The notes under the pieces were generated by a model that was not told the origin of the DNA, did not search any database, and worked only from the letters and a program-made list of their open reading frames with translations. This document shows, one piece after another, positions 45,739 through 56,335 of a stretch of 64,000 nt of DNA. Each line of letters starts with the position of its first letter. Position 1 is the first letter of the stretch. The position numbers were made by a program, and so were the translations under genes. The stretch comes from Dactylonectria macrodidyma (Eukaryota > Ascomycota > Sordariomycetes > Hypocreales > Nectriaceae), in assembly GCA_020744425.1 (NCBI GenBank), contig JAGMUV010000005.1:2046001-2110000 (forward strand), read 5' to 3'.

Positions 45739-48700
45739 GCTAGAGTGGGCTGCTGTCGCAGTGGGCTGCCGCTGCCGAACTGAGCCGCGAGCGTTTTCCA
45801 GAAACAACAGGTGCAAGGAGCCTCTCAGGAGCTTCATTCCCGTCTCTTGTCCGGAGCCAGGGTAGGCCCAACACCGGGCAAGCACCAACCAGAAGAGCTA
45901 GCAGGCAGGTGCAGGAACACCGGGCACCGCCACCCTTTCACCTCTCTGAGTTCATCTCGGCTTGCTTCCTTTTGCTCCTCTAGAACACGTACTTTGTACT
46001 CTGTACCCATACGGAGCCAACAACGCACACCTATAACCTTGCAAGCCTGGTTCCCACCCATGCCCTCACCCGGCCTCACAGTTATCTGTCGTCATTACTA
46101 CCTAAATTATTTTTTCTTCAGGCCTTTCTATTAGACCTAGCATTTCTGTACAGCCCAGGCCTCGTAACAGCTTCTGTTACCATCCCAAACCGTCCATGTC
46201 TTCCCACTTTGTCAAGGTACGAGGCGCAATATGAAGGTTCATTTTTAGGTCAGCATTAGCTTCATTCTCACCTCACTCTGTTCTTCTAGAGATCGTCAGA
46301 ATCGACGCCGTCGAAGCGCTAGGAGCCCGCACGCGTGGTGACGGACGACGGACCCAGAGCGCTCCACAATCGTATGAGTTCAGCTCCGCTGTCATTGTCT
46401 CAGCGTATTCCGCCTGCGGAATCGCCGTGTCACACTCCCCGAGAGAACTCCGTCACTATTGGTTGTGCCATTTCGATTGCGACTGCTGCCATTATTAGCT
46501 CAAGCGTCGGGCCGTGATCCAGCCTTTGAAAAGGGGAACGGGCATTAATGGAGAGAATCTACAGCGCAGTGCTATCTGAGGAACTCATCATCGGAAGTGT
46601 CCACCTCGTTGGATGATTTGACTTTGACATAGCAAATAGACACAGCTGAAGCCACGCTCACCACGCACCCAGGGGCGCAATCGAACGCACATAATAAACC
46701 TGTGCCCTACGCGGGCCAAGACTAGCAGAGCCGCGACGCAAGGTGCCAGTGCCAAGGACCAAGGGCCAGGGTTACGATCTGCCAATACCACGCACATTGT
46801 CGTTAGCTTGCCAACCCATGCAACCGCCGCCACCGGGTCCTGACGAGAGCTGTTGGAGACTTTTTGGAGTCACTCGGACTTCCAAGTCCGGAGCCCTACC
46901 AGCCTGCCATGATGCATCGCCTATGCCATCGACCGGACGGTAGCCGAGCCGTACATGTTTCTTCGGCTATTGTCGAGTCTCCTAGCTACGCTTCGATGTC
47001 ACGATGTTCAAGTGAATACAGATTGAGCAACACGATCAGCTCTACTACGTTCCTCATATCTAGACAAGAATCCAAGAGGCTCAATGTTGAATATCATCTT
47101 CGACGCTTTCCTTAGTTCTTTCTCGCCCTCACAATGTTTCCACCTTTACTCCTGGTGGATCAATGCCCGTTCCAAGTCACTAGCAAGGACTTAGCTCAAG
47201 CCGGTCGCCGACCGCTCTTCTGCCGAAAGATTTGACCAGTGGGTGGTGATACGAGGATGTTATCCTCGGTCCAAGAAACCCATCATGCATTATTGTGTAT
47301 TCCCTACAGTGGCTAGGGTATTGAAGTAGTAAAGGACGATTTTCCTCATTCGCCCATTTGGGTAACTTCCTTTACGCCGAGTGCTGGGTTGTGGTTTGCG
47401 GCTGGGCGTGGACCTTGGGTGAGACGGTAAGGGGTGCAATCTGTGAGAACGTGGATCATCGTGGGTCATATCTCACAAACCTGACTCCATATCTTCTCAA
47501 CCTCGGCTATGACAGTCATTGATTGCGAAGGCTTGAACCGAGTATGCCGTACAAGTTGCTTGCCTGGAAGACGTGATCGGTTTTGATGTCTTCGCCAGAT
47601 TCAGGAGCGGCAGCAAGACATCAACCTGGACGTTTTTGCTCATATCTAGCTGTCGAGATCATGACAGGCGTTGGCCTAACCGACGTTTGTTCCTAATTTT
47701 GACCACTGAATCACTCACTTGTCCAGCTCCAAAGTGTCTGGGATTTGACTGGACGTGCAACTCGCAGGGAACACCTCGTCGGAACGCACGGCGGTGGCGG
47801 CGTGTGCATCCTTTACAATGGCCGACCCCCTTTAAGACCACAATCATCATAGCCCCTGCAACGCATCGAACGACAACTCTCCAGCGACCAGATCAGACAT
47901 GCATCCTGCAGTTCTTCGCCCTAAATCGACCGACTTCTGGCGTGGAGTCTCATTCTTTGTAGAATCCCCGACTCGAGATGTCAACGCTGGCGGATCTGGA
48001 TTCCGGGACATCGCGAAATATGGTCGAGAAAGTCACTCACTTCGGTGCAGAGATCCATCACGCTTGAGGTAGAGTGAAATTTGCCACTAGGCAGAGTTCT
48101 GCCTCCTGAAAGACCACGATTCTTGGTGAACTGTGTTGGGTGTTGGCCCCTATTTCCACTTGAGAGCATTGCCAGCCAGGCGTCATGGAGTATCGGGGGC
48201 TTATTTAGCCGGAACAAATCTCCTGCGCTACGAAAAGTTGATAAGAAAAGGCTCTCTCTTGTCGTAGAATCATGGTAGTCTGGGCCGTCAGTGCCTGGCT
48301 GGGAAAACGACAGTCTCCCGAGATCATGAGGTTGGCGTCTTTGCACTTCGAGCCTCCCCATCCGACCTCCAACACTAGGATGCTGGTAGTTTGCGAAGCC
48401 TTTGCTTCGTTTTATTGATTATGAATGATGACTTCTAGTAGTGTGATGCTTTGTTTGATATTTTCAGAGGGCAGAAAGCTACACGCTCGTAGTTTGTAGG
48501 GCGTCTCGAAAACACTCGGTGAGTCTCACCTCGAGTGCTCCCAAGCCTATTTACGTGATACTCAACCCACCAGACGGCTAGAACTCATGTCTTGACCATG
48601 GGCCACAGAAGTATCGCCATGACGAAGCTCAGCTATTACCCCATACCCACATAACCCATGTGGAGGCCTTGAAGCACAGATGAAGCCGGCGTAACTATCC

Positions 48701-49563
48701 CCACGGGGACTCCCCAGAATCTATTCAGACCTTATCTGAGACCATCCGTTTAGTCTGTGAGTTCGGGAATCTGACCCCACTAGTAAATCTCAACGTTGTG
48801 GCTTCTAGGTTGGGAATTCGTGGTAGTTACCCCTGAGCGATGATGGCGTCCAACACCACGGTCTGTCACTCGGTTGTCTGACGCCAGCCTTCTGTGTTCG
48901 TTGGCTTCAACATCGCTCAACGGTAAAACTGTGTTCTTTTGAGTGTTTCTCATCCTATTTGGTCATTATTTCGGTCGTTGGGTCTGACCCCTTCAGCGCG
49001 GTGGTACAGCCCCTGATTGACGCGTGCTTGCAATCGTGGAGCTACGAACGCATCCTCACCACAACGAAAAAATTTAAAAGGAGGAAATGTTCAATCGATT
49101 GTGTTTAAAGAACTTAGTGCTTCGTAACTCATACAGTTTCTGACATATTTGATCATTGTAACGGCACTAAACTTGCGTGATCCGATTCGCAATCTTTGCT
49201 AGGCGTACCCTGGAGAAGACCCAACCTCTAGCTAACTAAACAAGCCGTCCTGATAGTTGGTACTCCGAGGGTTTATGTCTATCCATGGATGTTATAGTTT
49301 AATTTCACGGCTTGAACTTGATTCATCGGGTGGCAAGGTGTATTGCATCTTTAATGACCTGTTCAAGCTGCGCCCGGTAGGTGAAATTATGTGGCAAGAA
49401 TGAATCTCTGATCTTGTTTGCAAATTGCTTTTCAAAGCGATGGCTAGAGAAGCATGTGTTTCGAGAATTGTAAAACATTAAGAGTACATTGTGATCCAGC
49501 GCATTAGTCGTGTTGCTTTAGAGTGACTTGGCACAGGACGACCAGAACTTTGAAGTCGTTTCA

Positions 49564-50865
49564 TCAAATCCACCCAAGTTGGTCTTGGGCCCCTTCTTCG
49601 AGATCAGCGACAGGATGCTTGCCCCATTGCTTCTTGCAGATGGTAAGGAGAGCTTTCAACTTGAAAAAGTCGAGTATGTATCCGAATATAAGAAGTCCGG
49701 GAAGGAAGAGAATGTCGCTGGGGTACTGGATTAAAACTGGGAGAAGTTCGACCAGTTTGGCCAGGAGGACTGCCGTGACGGGGGCTCCGACGAACAGGGG
49801 GGATTTGAAACCGTAACCCGTGAGAGCAAAAGAAACGACGATGCCGATGTCAAAGACAATTGAAAAATGAACGATTCCCCATAGGTGGATGGCGTAGGCC
49901 CCCCAGAGATGTCGCATCCACATTTTCGTTGGATGAAAGAGTGTATCGATGCTGGACCGCAAAAGGCTGCGCTCCCGGCGATGGATATGGTCGAGAAACT
50001 GGGAGAATGGGCGTGGGGGAAGTTCGACGCAAGCATCACTCAATGACTGGATCGCAATGTGCCAGCCATGTCGGAGGAGCCACTGGGTAATAAAACTGTC
50101 ATCGCCAGAACTGAACGGACCAGACCATTTGAAAAGAAATGACTCGTTTTTGAATGCCTCCAGAAAATCGTGCGTCTGTACAGTTTCCGTCCGCAACAAG
50201 ACTGTTTCTCCGCCTAGAACTTGGACAGACCCATCAATGGCGTACGTGCCTCTGATCTCGTAATTGAGGTTCTCCAGGTACATGCTTTGACACGACTCCA
50301 AAAAAGAGACCCATTTCGAATCGGCGACGTTGCGACGAATGCACTTGTTGGTGCCGACGCCGCCAACCTTGGTGTCATCGAATGGGGCTAAAGCTTCAGA
50401 CAAGAAAGAACACGGCCAGACAACACGATCGTCAGCGAGTATTGTGATGCCTGTCCTGACTCTTGGAATGGCGCGAGCAATTTGAAGTCTTTTGTTAGCA
50501 ACCGGCACTGCGCCGATGTGGACTTCAGTATTGGGAAAATCGAAACGCAGGCTGTCGACACGTGCCCGTAATCGATCTCTTCGGCGGGTACCAATAGTGA
50601 CTAGTATTATCGTCCTGGGGTAGTTCCGCAGGATGGAACGGATGGTTTTTTGGAGAAAGAAACTGTTGGCATTGATGATGGGGATAATAACCGTACAATC
50701 TCGCCGCGTAACAACAGGGCGATTGGGGATGGGAATTGGGCGGTACCACAAAAAGCCAACGAAATTGCCAAGTAACCGAAGATACTGGAAGGAAATAAGA
50801 GAGATGAAAAGAATAAGCCCAGCAACCTGGCCGGTCGTCGGCACGTCCGGTTCCGGGTTTTTCAT
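49564..50865 (-). CDS. Family 2 glycosyltransferase, polysaccharide-synthase (Cps1)-like, with degenerate QxxRW motif
   Basis: A single exon encodes 433 residues. N-terminal membrane span at about 14-40, GT-A domain about 55-300, then three or four C-terminal spans (about 322-410) before a short acidic tail. The nucleotide-binding region shows TVIIPIIN at 58-65 and a DD pair in ADDRVVWP (145-146); the acceptor acid region is SSGDDSF (254-256). This layout matches processive GT2 enzymes such as fungal Cps1-like, hyaluronan and cellulose synthases. However, the QxxRW motif expected after the GDD acid is replaced here by HIHRR (293-297), embedded in HIHRRERSLLRSSIDTL, which otherwise aligns with the typical QxxRWxRSxxRS pattern. 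The sugar and product are unknown; a non-processive or altered activity is possible. There are no introns. The 3' flank is the 8.3-kb stretch. Confidence 0.88.
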   Translation of the reverse strand: MKNPEPDVPTTGQVAGLILFISLISFQYLRLLGNFVGFLWYRPIPIPNRPVVTRRDCTVIIPIINANSFFLQKTIRSILRNYPRTIILVTIGTRRRDRLRARVDSLRFDFPNTEVHIGAVPVANKRLQIARAIPRVRTGITILADDRVVWPCSFLSEALAPFDDTKVGGVGTNKCIRRNVADSKWVSFLESCQSMYLENLNYEIRGTYAIDGSVQVLGGETVLLRTETVQTHDFLEAFKNESFLFKWSGPFSSGDDSFITQWLLRHGWHIAIQSLSDACVELPPRPFSQFLDHIHRRERSLLRSSIDTLFHPTKMWMRHLWGAYAIHLWGIVHFSIVFDIGIVVSFALTGYGFKSPLFVGAPVTAVLLAKLVELLPVLIQYPSDILFLPGLLIFGYILDFFKLKALLTICKKQWGKHPVADLEEGAQDQLGWI

Positions 50866-52287
50866 AGTTGGAAGTAAGGCTTGTAGTGTTCAGAGTGTGT
50901 AGGGGCGGCTGCTAGGATCTGAACTCTGGTAATCGAAGTGGGTGAAGGGGGTAAATTCTCGTAAGAAGTGAAGCTGACCGCGGTTGCTAAGTTTCGAGGT
51001 TTGGGTCATTTGAGTGGGCGAAGTGGTAAGTAGGCGTAGAGGAGAGGGTGAAAGCTGTTGCCAGCCGGCATTAAAACCTGACAGCTGGCAGTGATTCAAT
51101 TACAGCTGGCAGAAACAACAATAATCTTGAAGTCTTCAATAGAGTCTACATGTTTGCAAAACTAGACGCTGTTCTTGGATTCTCTAGACATGTGTGAAAT
51201 TTCGAAAACGCAGAGCTTGTTGCATCAATAGCACGCTCCAACACAAGCTGCTTTTGTGAGTTTTTACGAACAAGGAGCGAGTTCACAACAGTTGCAAGGC
51301 TTGGATGTTCTAACGCGCCCTTTGTTCTCTGCCTAACTACTTAAAGTAGGTGCCTACGTGTAATTACGGTGGTCGCGCGAAAGACAGACTACGGAGCAGT
51401 TGTGAAGGCATTCGGAAAATGGTCACCTTGCATGAGCATATGTACCTAGTGGTTTGTCAAGCTATTAGTTCTCCACGCTTTGCAGCATGGGCGGAGAAGT
51501 TGGAATGTGGCTGGCCGATCGGCCGAGAACCGAGGATGACACCCCGCTTTATCCCCGGACGGTAACAGGAACCAACAGTTGATGATCTTACAAATCATTA
51601 TGCGGAGGCGGATGCTTCTGAAAATCAACTGGGGTTGTGGTGGGTGAAGCTACAGTGCTAGGGGTATGTCTGGATGCGTTTAATTGTGTGTTTTCTATTT
51701 GCCTGTCTCTCAGTGCATCTTCGTTGTTATTCCCATCAATGACTACATTATCACTGTTCAGAGGCGGCATGACATCGTTCTTCTCCAACAAGTTCAGCCA
51801 CAAACTCGTCAACAAGCCAATGGACGAGCCCCAAGACGTTGGCCAAGAGCGGGACATCGGCCTGCTGATGCGACGCCAACCGAGAAACGTGAACTAAATG
51901 ACCGTCCGCGCTATCCCCGTCGCCATTTCCGATTGTCGGGGTTGGCGATCTATCCACTCGATGATGGAGGAAAAGTGGCCCAGCCCCGAGCCAGCGTCGT
52001 CCGAACCAACCTGGTTAACCTGGAAATCCACCCCCAAACCGGGGTCATTTGCCGGTCTAAGAACTAAAATCTGTGACCCATCTCGATTTTCTGTCTTCCT
52101 GTCTTTCTGTTTCCTGCGTCATGGGAGAACTTCCGTTCCTTTCAGATACTTTGCTCTTACACATCCGTTGACACCAGCGTCGAAGCTCGTTGCTCCCACT
52201 TGTTCAACGCCGTCTCGCCTCGACCAGTCTCTGGATCCCCTGCCATAGTCTGGCATTACAAATCCCAATTGGACTTTCAGAGGTGAA
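50866..52287. other. 1.4-kb divergent intergenic region
   Basis: Promoters of the GT2 gene (minus) and the MFS gene (plus). Small frames on both strands at 51.6-51.96 kb have protein-like spots but no support; see rejected items. Confidence 0.5.
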
Positions 52288-53784
52288 ATGGACGAGAAAC
52301 GAGACTCCGCTGATCGGGGGCCGGAACGCGATACCGGCACCCCAGAAACGTTGACTCTCAACGATGGTGACGCTATAACCACCGTTCAACCAAACAACCC
52401 CGGGCCGTTTCATTCTGACGTTGACGAGGCTTCGCCTGTTCAACTCAACGAGCCTCCGCCTCCGCCCAACGGAGGGTATGGCTGGGTTTGCACGGCCAGT
52501 GTCGCAACCATCAACGCACATACATGGGGTCTCAATTCTAGCTATGGCGTTTTCCTTGCTTACTACCTCCAAAACAACACCTTCCCTGGCGCCACATCTC
52601 TTGAGTACGCCTTCATTGGCTCCTTGAGTGTCAGCTGCGCCCTACTCATATCCCCGGTTGCCACCCTTGCCGTCCGCGAGTTCGGCACCAAGCCAGCCCT
52701 CTTCTTCGGCGTCGTCCTCGAATCCGCCAGTTTGATATCCGCCAGCTTCGCCTACAAGATCTGGCACCTCTTCCTCAGCCAGGGCATCCTATTTGGCCTC
52801 GGAATGGGCTTCCTCTTCGTCCCGAGCGTCGGCATAGTTCCCCAGTGGTTCACCACCCGTCGATCCTTGGCCAATGGCATTTCAGCTGCGGGATCTGGTC
52901 TTGGCGGACTTCTCTATTCGTTCGCAAGTGGTGCCATGATCAAGAACCTTGGTCTTGAGTGGGCGTTTCGTATCCTTGGAATAATCGTCTTTGTCGTGAA
53001 CACGGCATGTGTTCTCCTCGTTAAGGATCGCAATAAGATCATTGGCTCTCGCCAAGCACCCTTCGACATTGCGCTTTTCAAACGAGTCGAGTACCTCTTG
53101 CTACTTGGCTATGGGTGGTTCAGCATGCTGGGCTACATTGTGCTCATCTTCAGTTTGGCAAACTACGCGAATGAAATCGGGCTTGATGCTTCGCAAGCTG
53201 CTCTTGTCAGCGCCATCTTCAACCTAGGGCAGGCATTTGGCCGACCCTTCATTGGATATTTCAGTGATAGAACTGGTCGCATTAACATGGCCGGTTTGAC
53301 CACCTTCATGGCCGCAGTATTTGTATTCGCCCTCTGGATCAACGGCACTGTCTATGGAGTCCTGATACTTTTCACTATTGTTGGTGGCGCCGTGGGCGGT
53401 ACATTCTGGGCAACTATCGCCCCCGTCACGGCCGAAGTAGTTGGCTTGGCGGATGTCCCTGCTGCGCTCAATCTCGTGTGGCTGGTCATCGTACTGCCCT
53501 GTACATTTAGCACACCCATTGCTTTGGAGATTGTGGCGAAGACAGGCAAGTATATCGGCGCACAGCTATTTGTAGGCTTCATGTACATTGCAGCGACCAT
53601 GTGCCTGGTCCTGCTGCGGGGATGGAAGATTGGCGAGATAGCGGAGATTGCTCGTGTAACACACCAGGCCCCCGAGAATATCGATCGGGTCATGACGGCC
53701 AACAGCGAGGTTGTTAGCGTCAAGAGCAAGATGGCAGGGCGGAAACGAATGTTCGCCGAGTGTCGCAAGCCTGGAAGAGTTTGA
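52288..53784 (+). CDS. MFS transporter, monocarboxylate/MCH (MCT) family
   Basis: A single exon encodes 498 residues. About 55 hydrophilic, Pro-rich N-terminal residues precede the family signature PNGGYGWVC at the start of span 1. Twelve membrane spans run from about residue 62 to 460, with the usual hydrophilic loop between spans 6 and 7 (KDRNKIIGSRQAPFD). The motif YFSDRTGRIN after span 8 resembles the MFS loop motif. Fungal members of this group include yeast Mch proteins (Mch5 imports riboflavin), and the substrate cannot be predicted; it is not proven to move monocarboxylates. The C-terminus is short and basic. It is followed by the AA9 gene in the same direction, 1.2 kb away. Confidence 0.92.
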   Translation: MDEKRDSADRGPERDTGTPETLTLNDGDAITTVQPNNPGPFHSDVDEASPVQLNEPPPPPNGGYGWVCTASVATINAHTWGLNSSYGVFLAYYLQNNTFPGATSLEYAFIGSLSVSCALLISPVATLAVREFGTKPALFFGVVLESASLISASFAYKIWHLFLSQGILFGLGMGFLFVPSVGIVPQWFTTRRSLANGISAAGSGLGGLLYSFASGAMIKNLGLEWAFRILGIIVFVVNTACVLLVKDRNKIIGSRQAPFDIALFKRVEYLLLLGYGWFSMLGYIVLIFSLANYANEIGLDASQAALVSAIFNLGQAFGRPFIGYFSDRTGRINMAGLTTFMAAVFVFALWINGTVYGVLILFTIVGGAVGGTFWATIAPVTAEVVGLADVPAALNLVWLVIVLPCTFSTPIALEIVAKTGKYIGAQLFVGFMYIAATMCLVLLRGWKIGEIAEIARVTHQAPENIDRVMTANSEVVSVKSKMAGRKRMFAECRKPGRV

Positions 53785-54963
53785 GGGAAAAGCGGATCAA
53801 ATCTCTCGGGCAGATGGAGGCTGGAAATGGAAATGACAGTTGCCGGAGCTGACTGACACTGCAATTCGATGGGGAGGCGCACGATTCTAATCATGCGGTC
53901 TCTCCGCGTTGCGTCAAGAAGGCAAGACGGCCCGGATGTCAGGAGTAACAAGCCAATTGGCGACCAACATGCCTTGCCCCAAGCTTGGATGGATGTCTTG
54001 GTTGTCTGGGACCTCTCCGCATTGGTGGCTATACCAGGAATTGTAAATCCTTTCTGATGCTTTCTCCCCAGTTGGAATCTGCAGGGATAATACATATATA
54101 TATACTAGTGATATTTAGCGATACTTCAGCATTTGTTAATTAGTATACCCGTTCAATTGTGTATCATGTAAATATTTTAAAATTGGCAACTGTTATTAAG
54201 AGAGAAATCTTGGACTTACACCCCAAGTCTCAATTTGCCACACCCATTTATTGTCATGACACAGAGCCGCCAGGTTGGGTGAGAGACCATAAAGTAGGTT
54301 CCATACACCGAAAGAGAATCGAAGACATGTAAATAAATGTAAGTGCCAAGAATGTAACTGTCGCATCGTGTGCCTGGCCCTTTATTATGCTACATCATCG
54401 CAGCCCACAAGGGGTTATCACGGGGGAAGAGCCTCCGTCCGGGCCGAATCCCCGCGGGATCTTGATCATTGAGAACTCTCAAGCGGTGCACGAAAAGAAA
54501 ACTCTTTACCACGACGCTGGTTTATGATTTGTATACTGACGGCTGTTGTCTAGTAGGAATGTTAATTTATTCAAGATGATGAGCTCTGGAGTAACTCGTG
54601 AGATTGGATTGACACTCAGCAACCCGATACTAAAGCGGATATTCGCGCCGGAGCTCTAAACGTTACGATGTAAATGCTAGCCGCCGCAAATACTAGACAT
54701 ACTGTGGTGGGCTTGGATTTCGATTAGATGCTGGGAATTTAATCCTGAATAAGTTGTAGGAGAACACGGATAGTGTCGCTCCGTGGGGAGTTGGTCATAT
54801 TTGGAAAGGATAGATGTCTGATGTACAGTGTGCTATTATAAGAAGGGAAGATAGAACCGCCTTTAAGAGCGTATCAGTCGGGACTCTCATACATCGACTG
54901 AGAACACTCTGCTTGCTTATACTGTACTTCTTCAGATACTCAACCCCAAGGACTATCACCACG
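53785..54963. other. 1.2-kb AT-rich intergenic region upstream of the LPMO
   Basis: AT-rich from about 54080 to 54780, especially 54090-54190. No frame is convincing. The right end is the LPMO promoter and leader. Confidence 0.5.
54783..54842 (+). promoter_or_regulatory. Candidate LPMO promoter: CreA-type site and TATA-like element
   Basis: GTGGGG at 54783-54788 fits the CreA consensus, and TATTATAAG at 54834-54842 is a TATA-like string 122 bp before the ATG. Carbon-catabolite control is normal for AA9 genes; here it is inferred from two short matches. Confidence 0.4.
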
Positions 54964-55723
54964 ATGAAGGCCGCCTTCCTCCTTGCTGCTGCAGGCCTAA
55001 CCAGCGCCCACACCATCTTTGTCTCCCTTGAAGTCGACGGTGTCAACAATGGGGTTTCCTATGGCGTTCGAACTCCTTCATACGACGGCCCTATTACCGA
55101 CGTCGACTCAGCCTCGCTCGCCTGCAACGGGGACCCGAACCCAACCACGCCCACCGACAAGATCCTCACAGTTCCTGCTGGCTCTACTGTCTACGCCATT
55201 TGGCGACATACCCTCGAATCAGGGCCCGACGACGTGATGGATTCAAGCCATCTTGGTCCTACCATGGCATATCTGAAGAAGGTTGACAATGCGGTCACTG
55301 CCGTAGGCGCCGGCGACGGGTGGTTCAAGATCCAAGAGGACGGATTGAATGACGGTGTGTGGGGAACCACCAAGGTCATTCAGGCTCAGGGAAGACACCC
55401 GATCACTATTCCCGACTGCATCGAGCCTGGAAATTACCTACTGCGGGCTGAAATGGTTGCCCTCCACGGCGCAAGCTCCTATCCCGGAGCGCAGTTTTAC
55501 ATGGAATGTGCTCAGATCAACATCGTCGGTTCGGATGGGTCCAAACAGCCCAGCACAGTTAGCCTTCCAGGCGCTTATGATGTGAGTAACAGGATAAAAT
55601 TATAGAATATAGATAAACTTGCTAACTGCTCTCAAGGGTACTGACCCCGGTATTACGATCAACATCTATTGGCCCCCCGTCACTAGCTACGAGATCCCCG
55701 GACCCGATGTCTTCACTTGCTAA
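54964..55723 (+). CDS. AA9 lytic polysaccharide monooxygenase (secreted)
   Basis: Copper enzyme that oxidatively cleaves cellulose or related glucans outside the cell. Exon 1 54964-55581; intron 55582-55636 (55 bp, GTGAGT donor, TTGCTAAC branch, CTCAAG acceptor); exon 2 55637-55723; 234 aa. The signal peptide [15 protein letters not shown] ends just before H16, so the mature protein begins with the histidine-brace His (HTIFVSLEV). The second brace His is H96 (DSSHLGP), and the axial Tyr is Y179 in the Q-x-Y pattern (GAQFYMEC) with Q177 and the second-sphere H168. C54/C182 and C152/C234 can form the usual disulfides. It ends GPDVFTC with no CBM1 or linker, a catalytic-domain-only form. The intron restores the conserved C-terminus ([10 protein letters not shown]). 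Confidence 0.95.
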
Positions 55724-56335
55724 GTTATTGGACTTTTGCCCCGTAAGCTCCTATTTTCTGTCGAAGTTCTTGTCTAGTGTCCACATGAATGGGAATAAGT
55801 CGCATGCAAGTGAAATATACACCTCACAGAAGGTGGTTAGCATACGATGATACTTGAAGAATCGTTTAAATATCTTGAGTGACTTTAAGGCAGCTCTACG
55901 CATACTTCAGTTCTAGTTCAGTCTCAGCCATTAGTCTAAGACTGCCACTCTAGACGTGCTGCCCACTAAGAACAATTCTCTATTAATATTTCCGCGAATG
56001 CTAGGATGTAGACGAGGAAGCATGAGCTAGGGAGTGAAATTGGGTCCAGAACTTGGCACCGGGAGACGCCCAGACAAATAAGTAAAAATCCAGCATATAT
56101 CTAAGATTGAGAAACAATGGTTTAAATGGCCTTTTCAACTGCCACTTGTAACATTTCGTTTGCGGTTTAATAGCAAGACCCCAAGGGATGAGTGTCCGGG
56201 TACCACGTGACTTGGCGTTGACACTTTGACGCGTGCCTGAGGTGCGCCCCGCAAAAGTTCGCGGTGTTGACCTCACGTCATCGGATTCCTCCTGGACGAT
56301 CGTGAGCAGCCATTTTGCTGTGGCAGAACCTGGAG
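55724..56335. other. Intergenic region between LPMO and NBS1
   Basis: 0.6 kb, AT-richer than its flanks. Contains the LPMO 3' flank and the NBS1 promoter. No gene is seen; a 125-codon frame on the minus strand (56001-56378) overlaps the NBS1 start and looks like chance. Confidence 0.5.

Larger units (their letters stand above)
41255..49563. other. 8.3-kb stretch without recognisable genes
   Basis: This extends from the acetate transporter start to the GT2 stop. The first ~350 bp look like a promoter: an AT repeat at about 41334-41348 and consensus CreA (SYGGRG) sites. Further on I see microsatellites and a long C-run but no frame with family-like composition and no exons that join into one. 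The longest frames (181 codons at 45320-45865, 189 at 41569-42138) are Arg/Ser/Pro-rich and overlap equal-length frames on other strands. No tRNA or 5S rRNA was recognised. Confidence 0.45.

Noticed and set aside
45320..45865. 181-codon plus-strand frame
   Set aside because: Arg/Ser/Cys/Pro-rich, translates a C-run into PPPPPP, and other frames of similar size overlap it. Treated as chance.
51588..51957. Protein-like short frames on both strands (for example 51588-51857 minus and 51637-51897 plus)
   Set aside because: The frames overlap in antisense, have no family features, and the splice signals around them do not extend either into a longer product. The patches are mostly Asn/Ser/Leu-rich.
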